NCBI GenBank assembly: GCA_022574185.1
Contig: JACZSM010000032.1
Span: 1-32,019 of the forward strand
Direction: 5' to 3'
Length of the DNA stretch: 32,019 nucleotides
Origin: Pseudomonadota bacterium
Lineage (GTDB): Bacteria; Pseudomonadota; Gammaproteobacteria; Steroidobacterales; Woeseiaceae
The position numbers and the translations under genes were made by a program. Position 1 is the first letter of the stretch. The number at the start of each line of letters is the position of its first letter. The notes beneath the pieces are model-generated. The model made no database searches. It was not told where the DNA came from and worked only from the letters and a program-made list of their open reading frames with translations. Shown here one piece after another: positions 16,038 to 24,524 of the stretch.

Positions 16038-17375
16038 GTGCAAATTCATAAGTTTCTTGTGTTGACAACAGTGCTGACAGGACTGCTTGTAGCCTGTTCT
16101 GAGCCTGATATTTCTCCGGCCATAATTTCAGCAGTTCCTTATGCAGCTGACAGTGGAGATTTGTTGGTTCGATGCGGTGCGCTAATTGATGGGCAAAGTG
16201 ATAACGCTCGGAAAAATGTGTCCGTTCTTATTCAAGATGGAAAAATATTGTCCGTGGGCTCCAACATAGAAGCACCTCGGGGCACACCCGTGATCGACCT
16301 CTCAGATTATACGTGCATGCCTGGATTCATCGACATGCATACGCATATTATGGAGGACGATTACACGGAAATGAGTGATTACTACGGCCACAGTCTTGAG
16401 CACACGATGCTTAAAGGCCGAGAGTTTACTAAAGCCACATTGATGGCCGGATTTACAACGGTTCGTAATCTTGGCGTTTATTACGGCGGAACAAGCATCC
16501 TGATGCGAGATGAAATCGATCGCGGTGATGCCATTGGTCCACGCATGCAAGTCGCGTCGGTCTATCTAACGATTCCGGGCGGCGGCGGTGACATTGTAAT
16601 CCCGGGTTTCCCGCAAGAAGATATTCCTGCTCATCTGCGCCAGGGCGTGGCAAGCGGTCCTGAAGACTTCCGAGCAAAGGCGCAAGCGGCCGTGGACGGT
16701 GGGGCGGGCGTTCTGAAATTGATCGCATCCGGCGCGGTGCTTGCTTTTGGCGGTGTTCCAGGCTCACCGGAGATGACGCCGGAGGAAATTGCCGCCGTGG
16801 TTGAAGTAGCCCATGCAGCCGGGATTACAGTAACCGCTCATGCCCATGGAGCGCAATCCGTCAAGGACGCGATTAACGCGGGCGTAGATAGCATTGAACA
16901 CGCGTCTCTTGTCGATGATGAGGGCATCCGACTTGCCATAGAACGCAACGTCGCTTTTTCGATGGACATCTATAATGGAGACTGGATTGACGTCGAGTAT
17001 CGCAAACAAAATTTCCCCGAAGAATTCTTGCGCAAGAATACTGAAACCACAATGTCCCAGCGTCAAAACTTCAGGAAGGCCCATGAAGCAGGTGTACGCA
17101 TCGTCTTTGGTACGGACTCAGGTGTTTATCCGCATGGTATGAACGCAATTCAATTCCGCTACATGGTCGAATGGGGCATGACGGAAATGCAAGCCATTAA
17201 GGCTGCCACGTCTGTGTCGGCCGGCGTCATGCAGTGGGGGGATCGTGTGGGAACAATTCAAGAAGGACTATATGGCGATATTGTTGCTGTGAAAGGTGAT
17301 CCGCTTGCAGATATTAGTGACCTTGAGAATATTGATGTCGTGATCAAAGGCGGGTTGTTATTCAAAGCGCCGTGA
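16038..17375 (+). CDS. Amidohydrolase lipoprotein, imidazolonepropionase/prolidase-like
   Basis: The 445-residue product starts at GTG 16038, preceded by AAGGGA at six-base spacing, and has a lipobox LVAC with Cys20. It is a binuclear-metal amidohydrolase: His101/His103 in FIDMHTHIM, Lys227 in GVLKLIASGAV (expected carbamylated bridging ligand), HAHG (268-271), His288 in SIEHAS and Asp360 in VFGTDSGVYPHG. This motif set is that of the imidazolonepropionase-like amidohydrolases, several of which were shown to be Xaa-Pro or other dipeptidases despite the name. A histidine-degradation role is unlikely because no hut genes are nearby and the protein is exported. The MFS transporter gene follows after 38 bases, suggesting hydrolysis of a peptide-like substrate outside the cytoplasm and uptake of the product. 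Codon use looks somewhat more AT-rich than in flanking genes. Confidence 0.88.
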   Translation: MQIHKFLVLTTVLTGLLVACSEPDISPAIISAVPYAADSGDLLVRCGALIDGQSDNARKNVSVLIQDGKILSVGSNIEAPRGTPVIDLSDYTCMPGFIDMHTHIMEDDYTEMSDYYGHSLEHTMLKGREFTKATLMAGFTTVRNLGVYYGGTSILMRDEIDRGDAIGPRMQVASVYLTIPGGGGDIVIPGFPQEDIPAHLRQGVASGPEDFRAKAQAAVDGGAGVLKLIASGAVLAFGGVPGSPEMTPEEIAAVVEVAHAAGITVTAHAHGAQSVKDAINAGVDSIEHASLVDDEGIRLAIERNVAFSMDIYNGDWIDVEYRKQNFPEEFLRKNTETTMSQRQNFRKAHEAGVRIVFGTDSGVYPHGMNAIQFRYMVEWGMTEMQAIKAATSVSAGVMQWGDRVGTIQEGLYGDIVAVKGDPLADISDLENIDVVIKGGLLFKAP

Positions 17376-17413
17376 ACCTACGAATATCCTCGACCGGTCA
17401 CAGTTAAATCGCG

Positions 17414-18658
17414 GTGATTATTTCTGATAAATGGCTGACTATGGCGTTGCTGTGTTTATCTGGCAGCATCATTTATTGGTTCCCGTTTTTCTCGGAGATT
17501 TATTATGTGCCCATGCAAGATGCTTTTGGTTTTTCGAAAACGCAAATAGGCATTCTCTCTGGTACCTTCGGGTTTACGTCGCTCATTGGCTATTTCCCGG
17601 GTGGGTGGTTAGCGGATCGTTTTTCATCACGCATCCTCATGTCTGTCGCCTTGTTGATCACATCAGCGGGCGGGTTTGTTTTTTCGACGCTGCCGTCCTT
17701 CGAGATCTGTGTCTTTTTGTACGGCGTCTGGGGATTGGCAACGGCTTGTGTGTTTTGGTCAGCGTTGATAAAAGCAACCCGCAAATGGGGGTCTAAAAAA
17801 GAGCAAGGGCGGGCGTTCGGTTTGCTCGAAGGCGGTAGAAATTTTTTCGACATGACATCAGCGACGATCTTAATGTTCATATTCGTCTGGCGCGGGGCAG
17901 GCGATGCCGCGCTCTCCGAGGTTATTCTGCTGCTTGCCTTATCAACTTTGATCTTGGCCGTTCTCGTCTGGACAGGAATGAAGGATGACATGGCGCAGAG
18001 AGAAGACGCCCAAGAGCGTCGGTTGACACTTAACGTGGCCGGAATTATCGAGGTCCTGAAATTACCAATGGTGTGGCTCATAGCAATTATCATCATGACG
18101 GCCTATACGGGATTGTGGGGTGCGATCCTTTTTACCCCTTACGCAACTGAAGTATTTGAATTAGGCGCCGTCCTGGGAGGCGCCGTTGGCACAGGAAAAC
18201 TTTGGGTTGCGTTTTTTGCAGCCATCGCAGCAGGATTTCTCGCTGATAAAATTGGTTGTGCGAGAACTGTTGTTGGATCTTTCGTGCTTATGACATCTGG
18301 CTTTCTTGTTTTCGGGTTCGTGTCAGGTGCTCCGACCCTGGTGCCTTTCTTGTTGATCAATGTAGTGTTTATCTCTATCGCTGTTTACGCTTTGCGCGGA
18401 GTTTATTTCTCCCTGCTGGAACAAGGTGGCATCCCCTTCGCTGTGACGGGTACCGCAACAGGTATTGTTTCTGTTATTGGCTACACGCCTGATATTTTTA
18501 TGCCCGTTTTAGGCGGTATGATTCTGGATGCCAGCCCCGGTGCCGCTGGATATCAAAACTTGTTTCTTGTTGTTTCTGCCTTCTGTTTTGCTGGCCTGAT
18601 CGCAGCTTACGTTGTTTACCGCAAAATACAGGTTGGTCAAGCTGCCAGCAGCAAATAG
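17414..18658 (+). CDS. MFS transporter
   Basis: The 414-residue product has about twelve hydrophobic segments, the usual MFS length and layout. The motif-A loop between helices 2 and 3 is GGWLADRFSSRILM, and a related loop recurs after helix 8 (AAGFLADKIGCARTV), the expected internal duplication. Between the halves is a hydrophilic linker (KDDMAQREDAQERR). The start is uncertain: GTG 17414 gives MIISDKWLTMALL without a clear ribosome-binding site, and an ATG nine codons later is possible. It follows the exported amidohydrolase by 38 bases on the same strand, so it probably imports (or exports) a small product of that enzyme. Substrate class cannot be deduced from motifs. Like its neighbour, it looks more AT-rich than flanking genes. 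Confidence 0.9.
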   Translation: MIISDKWLTMALLCLSGSIIYWFPFFSEIYYVPMQDAFGFSKTQIGILSGTFGFTSLIGYFPGGWLADRFSSRILMSVALLITSAGGFVFSTLPSFEICVFLYGVWGLATACVFWSALIKATRKWGSKKEQGRAFGLLEGGRNFFDMTSATILMFIFVWRGAGDAALSEVILLLALSTLILAVLVWTGMKDDMAQREDAQERRLTLNVAGIIEVLKLPMVWLIAIIIMTAYTGLWGAILFTPYATEVFELGAVLGGAVGTGKLWVAFFAAIAAGFLADKIGCARTVVGSFVLMTSGFLVFGFVSGAPTLVPFLLINVVFISIAVYALRGVYFSLLEQGGIPFAVTGTATGIVSVIGYTPDIFMPVLGGMILDASPGAAGYQNLFLVVSAFCFAGLIAAYVVYRKIQVGQAASSK

Positions 18659-18692
18659 CACTCGTCATTGGGCATCACGGTAATTTATTGAA

Positions 18693-19682
18693 TCAACTGG
18701 CCTCAATCGATCGGCGCAACAGATCGATCCCTTCGCTGATACTGACGTTCGGCCGATAACCCAGGTCTCTTTTTGCAGCAGCGATATTGAACCAGTGCGG
18801 CGTGGCTAGTTGCTGCGCGAGGAATCGTGTCATCGGTGGTTCATACTTGATTCCAAACAAAAAATATACAGCCTCAAAAACCGCACCGAGATTTTGTGCC
18901 GCGCGCAGCGAAATGTACTTGTTACAGGCGGGCAACCCAGCCGCACCAATGATACGGTTGATCAGGTCAGATATCTGCAACGGTTCATCCTGTGACAGGA
19001 AATAAACTTTGCCGGCACATGCCGCTCCCGGTTGCAATCGATCGAGCGCAAGTAAGTGCGCCTCTGCTGCATTGTCTACATAGATGGAATCGACAAGATT
19101 ACGACCGTCGCCAACGAACCGCAGCCGCCCCTTTCTGGCCCGGTCGATGATTCGGGGTAACAATTGAGTGTCACGTGGTCCCCAGATCAGGTGCGGTCGG
19201 AGTGCACATGTGGACAGGTGCCGATCATTTGCCGCAAGTACAGCGCGTTCCGCTGCGGCCTTTGTTGCTGAATAGTGAGATTGGTAGCTCTGCGGGTAGG
19301 GTAGAGATTCGTCGCCACCTTCACTGCCATCCTGGTCATAGGCGACACTCGGTGAACTGGTGAAGACTAATTTCTGTATGTTGTGAGATCGGCACGCGGC
19401 AATTACATTATCAGTGCCCACGACATTGACAGAGTGATACAGCCTGTACGCGCCCCACATCCCGGTCCTGGCGGCGCAGTGGATGATTGCCTGGCAGCCG
19501 TCAGCGGCTTTGCGTACGGTCGATAAATCTGCGATATCGCCGCGAACCGTAGTGACTTTTGACTCATCGAGTTGCAGGTGGTGACCGCGACACAAGACGA
19601 CAACGTCATCTCCTCGCTCAAGCAAAATCTTTACGATGGCGAACCCCAGAAAACCACCGCCACCCGTGACCAGTATTCTCAT
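18693..19682 (-). CDS. oleD: OleD, NAD(P)H-dependent 2-alkyl-3-oxoalkanoate reductase
   Basis: In the Ole pathway this enzyme reduces the 2-alkyl-3-ketoacid made by OleA to the beta-hydroxy acid. The 329-residue product is an extended short-chain dehydrogenase: GGGGFLG (7-13) binds the dinucleotide, Ser109/Ser110 lie in VFTSSPSVAYD, and Tyr137/Lys141 (YSATK) complete the catalytic set. The segment TGMWGAYRLYHSVNVVGTDNVI and the C-terminal PPMTRFLAQQLATPHWFNIAAAKRDLGY pattern are typical of the sterol-dehydrogenase-like group to which OleD belongs. Its ATG overlaps the oleC stop by four bases (ATGA), and it is last in the operon. Function is assigned from family plus the intact oleABC context; on its own it could be mistaken for a generic NAD-dependent epimerase. 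Confidence 0.9.
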   Translation of the reverse strand: MRILVTGGGGFLGFAIVKILLERGDDVVVLCRGHHLQLDESKVTTVRGDIADLSTVRKAADGCQAIIHCAARTGMWGAYRLYHSVNVVGTDNVIAACRSHNIQKLVFTSSPSVAYDQDGSEGGDESLPYPQSYQSHYSATKAAAERAVLAANDRHLSTCALRPHLIWGPRDTQLLPRIIDRARKGRLRFVGDGRNLVDSIYVDNAAEAHLLALDRLQPGAACAGKVYFLSQDEPLQISDLINRIIGAAGLPACNKYISLRAAQNLGAVFEAVYFLFGIKYEPPMTRFLAQQLATPHWFNIAAAKRDLGYRPNVSISEGIDLLRRSIEAS

Positions 19683-21340
19683 CGCAGCCTCTTAGTCGCC
19701 CACTTACCCAACAGGGTGCGGTTGATTTTGGCGTTGTGTCTGATATCGACCGGAAATGCCGGATGTACGACAAAATCCTTTATGCCACTGCTCTGATCAT
19801 GCGCTGCAGCCATTTCAAGCAACTCTTTTTCGATCTGTGGCCAGTCCGATCGGGCGACGCTTGCTTCTAACTCTATGCAAATAACTGGCCGTGCAGCACC
19901 CTGGCGGCCAATACCAACCAATGCGGCGCGAAATACACTCTTATGAGCATTGAAAATCCCTTCACACGGCTCTGTATACAAACGCTGGTCTGCTGTATCA
20001 ACAATATCGGCCTTGCGCCCACAGAACCAGAGACGGCCATCTTCGTCCAGATAGCCGACGTCACCCATCCGATGATATAGACGACCATTGTCATCATGCA
20101 TCTTCGCGAGCCTGGTTGCCCGGTCATTTCTGAAGTACCCCGGCGTAACCGTTGGTCCATGGACTACGATTTCGCCGATTTGTGTCACGTCTAAAAGAGT
20201 TGCGTCTGACAACTTTTCGAAGGCCTGATCGGACACGGCGATGATCCTGATGTCCACACGATCAAATGGCCTGCCGACACAGATTCCCATGCCCGCGTCT
20301 GTTAAGTCTCGGGTGGCAAGTACCTCATCACTACCCACGACGCAGATCGGCATGCACTCGGTCGCACCATATGGCGTGAATACTTCCACGCCTTCGTTCA
20401 GCCAGCTGCGCATCCGTTGCAGTGTGTCGGGCAAGGCCGGCGCGCCCGCGGAGATGACACGTCTGAGTGTCGGTGCTTTCTTGCCGCGTGCAACGGCGTC
20501 CCGTGAGACAGTATTGAGTAGCGCGGGGCTGGCAAACATATTGGTCACCGCAAATTCACTGATCACCGCATACACCATGTCCGGGTCGACCCTGGCAGGA
20601 AATCGGGCATCCATGTCAGGTATCACGGCCGTCATGCCAAGGGCCGGGTCAAACAGCGAGAATGGTGGAAATGTTGGCAGGTCGATTTCGCCGTCTTGTA
20701 TGTGAAACATGTCGCGGATCATATTGACCTGCTCGATGAGGATTCTGTGTGTGTAAATCACACCCTTCGGTAATCCGGTACTGCCGCTGGTAAATAAAAT
20801 CGCGGCAATTTCGTCCTGCTCAGGCACGACTGTTTCGAACGGAGTGTCACTTTGCCCCAATTGCCTTACTTGCTTCAATGTGAGGCCACGCCAGAACAAG
20901 CGTGTACCCACAGTGATATTTACCTGGATGCTCGTACGGGCCCAACCCGCCACGACGCGCGCAACATGCGCTTTTGTAATACCAATAAATCCTCGCGGTT
21001 CAACTCTATCGAGACATGCCTTAAGGGGTTTCAATCCGATGCCTGGGTCAATGAGAACGGGCACGATGCCGGCTTTAAACAGGCCGAAGATAAGCGCGAA
21101 AAAATCGAGACCTGGTGTAACCATCAGCGCGCAACGGTCACCACGCCGTAGTCCCGAGGCCAGCAGCCCTCTGGCGACATCGCCGGTATCTTTGTCCAAT
21201 TGTTCAAAGCTTAATTGTGCGCTTCCCCCCCGCGATGCGTTGTCACGATGCAGCGGGACTATAATCGCGGGCTGCTGTGGGCGTATCGCGGCGGCGACAG
21301 AGAGGAACCCCGCGAAATTTGATGGTTCTGGCCTGGTCAT
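19679..21340 (-). CDS. oleC: OleC, beta-lactone synthetase (AMP-forming synthetase fold)
   Basis: OleC adenylates the beta-hydroxy acid from OleD and closes it to a cis-beta-lactone. The 553-residue product has the acyl-adenylate-forming enzyme motifs: P-loop-like TSGSTGLPKG (184-193), YGATE (324-328), the MGDVGYLDEDGRLWFCGRKADIV hinge segment, and a C-terminal Lys538 in RHNAKINR, the usual catalytic lysine position. Unlike most acyl-CoA ligases it lies between oleB and oleD with four-base overlaps at both ends (ATGA), which identifies it. Early literature describes OleC as an acyl-CoA ligase or olefin synthase; later work on Xanthomonas established beta-lactone synthesis. No fusion to OleB is seen, although such fusions exist in actinobacteria. 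Confidence 0.92.
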   Translation of the reverse strand: MTRPEPSNFAGFLSVAAAIRPQQPAIIVPLHRDNASRGGSAQLSFEQLDKDTGDVARGLLASGLRRGDRCALMVTPGLDFFALIFGLFKAGIVPVLIDPGIGLKPLKACLDRVEPRGFIGITKAHVARVVAGWARTSIQVNITVGTRLFWRGLTLKQVRQLGQSDTPFETVVPEQDEIAAILFTSGSTGLPKGVIYTHRILIEQVNMIRDMFHIQDGEIDLPTFPPFSLFDPALGMTAVIPDMDARFPARVDPDMVYAVISEFAVTNMFASPALLNTVSRDAVARGKKAPTLRRVISAGAPALPDTLQRMRSWLNEGVEVFTPYGATECMPICVVGSDEVLATRDLTDAGMGICVGRPFDRVDIRIIAVSDQAFEKLSDATLLDVTQIGEIVVHGPTVTPGYFRNDRATRLAKMHDDNGRLYHRMGDVGYLDEDGRLWFCGRKADIVDTADQRLYTEPCEGIFNAHKSVFRAALVGIGRQGAARPVICIELEASVARSDWPQIEKELLEMAAAHDQSSGIKDFVVHPAFPVDIRHNAKINRTLLGKWATKRLR

Positions 21341-22269
21341 TGCTGCGTTAATGGTTGCTGCAGATGTGCTCGAACGAGCGGCAAGATCTCCTCGAAAGCG
21401 TCCTCAAGAATGTAGTGACCACAATCTTCAAACCGGTGTATTTCTGCATGCGGCCAATAGCGCTCCCACTCCGCAAGGAAATGCCGGTCAAAAATAAAAT
21501 CCTTCATGCCCCAGCAAATCAACACGGGTGTGCTGGAGAATTGCGCTAATCGCGAGGCAACGCCACTAATGATGTCGTATCCAGGGTCGCCTGGATGCAA
21601 CGGAATATCCTGGACAAAACGCAACGTGGCAATTCTTCGGTTGGGCGCCTCATAGGGCGCAGCATAGGCTTGCATGACCAGCTTGCTGAGCTTCTTGCGT
21701 CTGCACGATAATCGTGCTGCGATCCGACTGAATGCGTTATACCTGAGCACCAGGTGTTCCCCGAGCGCTGTCCGCGTCAGCCACAGCGGCGCGGGGAATT
21801 TCTTCGACTTTGGTAGCGGAAACGCCGCGGTATTGAGGACGACCAGGCGTTTGATTTTCTCCGGATGGCGGTCCGCGTAGGCCATGCCGATCATGCCGCC
21901 CCAGTCATGCACCACCATGTTGAATGATTCGAGCTGAAGGTGCTTGATTAATGATTCAAGGTCATCGACGCGCTGGCGCAGCGTGTAGCTGTACTCGGAC
22001 TCCGGCGGCACATCAGACATGCCACAACCAATGTGATCCATCGATATGCACCGGTAGTCACCGCGAAGTTCGCGCACCAGCTGGCGATAATAATATGACC
22101 AGGTCGGGTTGCCGTGCACCATGACAACGACTTCGCCTCGACCTTCGTCGATGTAATGCATTTTGGCAACACCCTGATCAAAGTGGTGTGCCGCAAACGG
22201 ATATTGCTCGGCAAAAGCGTCGCGTCCCTGTTGATTCTTGAAAAGTAGTGGGGATTCCGTCGTCACCAC
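21337..22269 (-). CDS. oleB: OleB, beta-lactone decarboxylase (alpha/beta hydrolase, haloalkane dehalogenase-like)
   Basis: OleB removes CO2 from the beta-lactone to give the final cis-olefin. The 310-residue alpha/beta hydrolase resembles haloalkane dehalogenases: HGNPTWS (52-58) provides the oxyanion region, the nucleophile is Asp122 in VVHDWGGMIG, an acidic partner is available at Asp257 (GMKDFIFD), and the catalytic base is His285 in EDCGHYILED. An Asp nucleophile rather than Ser fits OleB. Translation begins at GTG, either 22269 or the adjacent GTG at 22266, overlapping the end of oleA. The cap region (about 150-225) is rich in basic residues. It is an intact, normal-length member of the operon. 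The early automatic annotation of such proteins as haloalkane dehalogenase would be misleading here. Confidence 0.92.
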   Translation of the reverse strand: MVTTESPLLFKNQQGRDAFAEQYPFAAHHFDQGVAKMHYIDEGRGEVVVMVHGNPTWSYYYRQLVRELRGDYRCISMDHIGCGMSDVPPESEYSYTLRQRVDDLESLIKHLQLESFNMVVHDWGGMIGMAYADRHPEKIKRLVVLNTAAFPLPKSKKFPAPLWLTRTALGEHLVLRYNAFSRIAARLSCRRKKLSKLVMQAYAAPYEAPNRRIATLRFVQDIPLHPGDPGYDIISGVASRLAQFSSTPVLICWGMKDFIFDRHFLAEWERYWPHAEIHRFEDCGHYILEDAFEEILPLVRAHLQQPLTQQ

Positions 22270-23279
22270 TCAAGCTTCATCATCGAACAGTTGATGCCGG
22301 TACCAATCCCCAGCAAGGCGACATTGTCACCCTTCTTGATACGCCCTGCTTCGACTGCTTTTGCCAATGTGATGGGTAACGATGCGGGACCGATGTTGCC
22401 AAGTTCGTCATAGGTCACGAATACCTTGCCCAAATCCAGCTTGAGCCTGGCTGCCAATTGTTCTGTATTGGACCGGCTCACCTGGTGCACAATGTACTGG
22501 TCCATGTTGGGAAAATCCCATTCAAGATAGTCTGTGGCGCGCCGCAGCGTTTTTTCGGCGAGCGCAAGGCCAGCGATCAAAAGGCTTTTTGCATCCGTCG
22601 TCATGCCATCGCGCTGCCCTTTGCACAGCTGGTTGTGTTCTGTGGCAGCAACGGTTATGCCGCCGGAAAAGACAGGTTTGTCAGGCATCAGATTTTTGCT
22701 GGCCAGCACCATGGAAACCGCACCGCTGCCTAAAGTCAGCGTCGCAAAATTGCTGCGAAAGTCTGCTGCTGTTGAACCCTCTTGCAACAAAGTATGGATA
22801 GTTTGATCGACTACATAACGGCAGTTTTCGCCATCGACAATCAAACCATAGTCGATCTGGCCCCGTTCAATCATGTTGCCAATGACTTGCATACCATTGA
22901 TGAATGCGAGGCAGGCATTGCCGATATCGAAGTTCATGCATGAATCCGGCATGTTGAGATTGCCATGCACGAGCGCCGCAACCGCGGGTTCGATAAAGTC
23001 TTTGCATACCGATGTGTTGATCAACACACCGATCTGGTTCTTGTCGACACCGGCATCAGCGATCGCCTTACGGGCCGCGATCGTGGCAACTTCAGACGGT
23101 TGTACGCCCTCTGCCCAAAGGCGCCGCGCCTTGATGCCGGTCACGGTTTCGAGCATTCCCGGGGTGATATCAAACGCAGCAAACTTGTCGGCCAGACGCA
23201 TCTCTAATTCTGCCGAGGTCACGCGGATCGGCGCATCTTCATAACTGAGTGACGCGATTACGACATTCTCAAATTTCAA
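22263..23279 (-). CDS. oleA: OleA, acyl-CoA condensing thiolase (first step of olefin synthesis)
   Basis: OleA joins two long-chain acyl-CoAs head to head in a decarboxylation-free Claisen condensation, giving a 2-alkyl-3-ketoacid. The 338-residue thiolase-fold product resembles FabH but has the OleA set: Glu97 in KDFIEPAVA (the base specific to OleA), nucleophile Cys123 in IGNACLAFINGMQ, His265 in IVHQVSRSN and Asn295 in ELGNIGPASLP, with GIGTGIN near the C terminus. The start is a TTG at 23277-23279; it places MKFENVVIASLSYEDAP where other OleA proteins begin, and no nearby ATG does better. A promoter is expected in the 58-base gap to the upstream gene or inside it, but none is convincing. 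The first gene of oleABCD. Confidence 0.93.
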   Translation of the reverse strand: MKFENVVIASLSYEDAPIRVTSAELEMRLADKFAAFDITPGMLETVTGIKARRLWAEGVQPSEVATIAARKAIADAGVDKNQIGVLINTSVCKDFIEPAVAALVHGNLNMPDSCMNFDIGNACLAFINGMQVIGNMIERGQIDYGLIVDGENCRYVVDQTIHTLLQEGSTAADFRSNFATLTLGSGAVSMVLASKNLMPDKPVFSGGITVAATEHNQLCKGQRDGMTTDAKSLLIAGLALAEKTLRRATDYLEWDFPNMDQYIVHQVSRSNTEQLAARLKLDLGKVFVTYDELGNIGPASLPITLAKAVEAGRIKKGDNVALLGIGTGINCSMMKLEW

Positions 23280-23337
23280 TTCTTAATACTCGATTTTGAT
23301 GGGTCGGGAGCGCGGATTGTACGATATTCTGGCATCG

Positions 23338-24489
23338 TTAAGAATCATAAACTAAGGGAATAATTGGCTGGCAATCGTGCAAAGTCCTCCTTCGCATCCG
23401 CGACCTCGACCATTTTCGCTGCCGATCAAGGTCTGCTTTGACCCAGCTAAGCAATGACTTGAACTCGGGCAACTCGAGCACCTCCGCCCAACGACGATCA
23501 TTGACGATAAAGTAACAGTTTCTCCACCCCAGCCCGGATGCTGATTCAAGGGTATCGAGAGCGGCTGCCGCATCGCCACGCATCACTTGATTAAGCGCGA
23601 AAAGTTCCAGGCTTTTTGGATCGTATGTTTCGCCAGCCTCCATGAGCTTCTGAAGTTCTCGTTCTATATGCGCCAACAGTCGTTCGGCTGACGTCTCATC
23701 ACCAGATATTCTGTATGCCAGGACAAGTTCGTGAGCGAAGTCATACGAGTCAATTGAGTCAAACATCCGTACGCCCGACGCATCCAGATCGAACACACCG
23801 GCTAAAACATCGATTCCTTTTCCATGGTTTCCGGCGATGACATACAACGCGCCGCGAACGCTTGCCGGGAATGCCGGCAGTGATTTGAAATCAATTTGAG
23901 TTCGCCGCACAAAATCATCCAGTTGAATCTTCAAGGTCGCGCTATCGCCTCGGAGCTTGTACAAATAACCCCGTCTCAGGAAACGACTTAGATCTTCGGA
24001 GTCAGAGTCGGAGTATCGGTTGTACCAATACTCAGCTTCTTCTGTCATGCCAAGGCTCTGATAGTCAATAGCCAGAATACCCATTTCTCGCTTGCTTCCT
24101 GACTTGCTGTAAGCGCGAATTACCTGCTTGGACCAATACACAGCTTTGTCCATCCGGCCATAGTCATAATAAAGTTTGTGCAAGCCTGCGTAAGCAAACC
24201 CGGGAGGTTGCGGTAAATCCATTTGCCTCAAGTACAGTTTTTCTGCGGTTAGGAAATTGCCGTTGCGGAGAAAGCGTGCCGCTATGTTTGTCGATATGAC
24301 CGGATTCAGCGGGTCTACTTCCAGGCCAAGATCCTGAACGGAATGCGCATCAGCATTCCGGCCCTGGCCGTACAGCGCGTTCGCAAGCCAGGTATAGGCG
24401 TGAACAGTACTTGGATCCAGGTCCAACGCCCGGCGTAATGCCGACTCTGCCGCAATGAAGTCTGGTTCCCAATCCCGAATCAATAGCAA
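23338..24489 (-). CDS. C-terminal TPR-like part of a frameshifted membrane/TolB-like/TPR protein
   Basis: This frame holds helical-repeat sequence without its own plausible start: the first usable codon (24489) is an internal TTG. The frame is open upstream to about 24575, where reading backwards gives AQAEAQQHADRALQLNPDLAEGH, a perfect TPR unit that continues the preceding gene's protein. Repeats such as AAESALRRALDLDPSTVHAYTWLANALYGQGR and AEKLYLRQMDLPQPPGFAYAGLHKLYYDYGRMDKA are TPR-like; later segments (about 150-340) are more divergent and resemble the tail of its intact paralogue at 25604-27388. Alone it has no membrane anchor or signal peptide, so it is probably not a functional separate protein. 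No catalytic domain is visible. The lost partner is 24525-25607. Confidence 0.7.
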   Translation of the reverse strand: MLLIRDWEPDFIAAESALRRALDLDPSTVHAYTWLANALYGQGRNADAHSVQDLGLEVDPLNPVISTNIAARFLRNGNFLTAEKLYLRQMDLPQPPGFAYAGLHKLYYDYGRMDKAVYWSKQVIRAYSKSGSKREMGILAIDYQSLGMTEEAEYWYNRYSDSDSEDLSRFLRRGYLYKLRGDSATLKIQLDDFVRRTQIDFKSLPAFPASVRGALYVIAGNHGKGIDVLAGVFDLDASGVRMFDSIDSYDFAHELVLAYRISGDETSAERLLAHIERELQKLMEAGETYDPKSLELFALNQVMRGDAAAALDTLESASGLGWRNCYFIVNDRRWAEVLELPEFKSLLSWVKADLDRQRKWSRSRMRRRTLHDCQPIIPLVYDS

Positions 24490-24524
24490 ACCCTGCGCGG
24501 CATGGCCCTCTGCGAGGTCGGGGT

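Noticed and set aside
16038-17375. Imidazolonepropionase of histidine degradation (hutI)
   Set aside because: The protein has a lipobox and export signal, and no other hut genes are present; the motif set also fits prolidase-like dipeptidases.
21337-22269. Haloalkane dehalogenase
   Set aside because: The fold and Asp nucleophile match, but overlap with oleA and oleC makes beta-lactone decarboxylase OleB far more likely.
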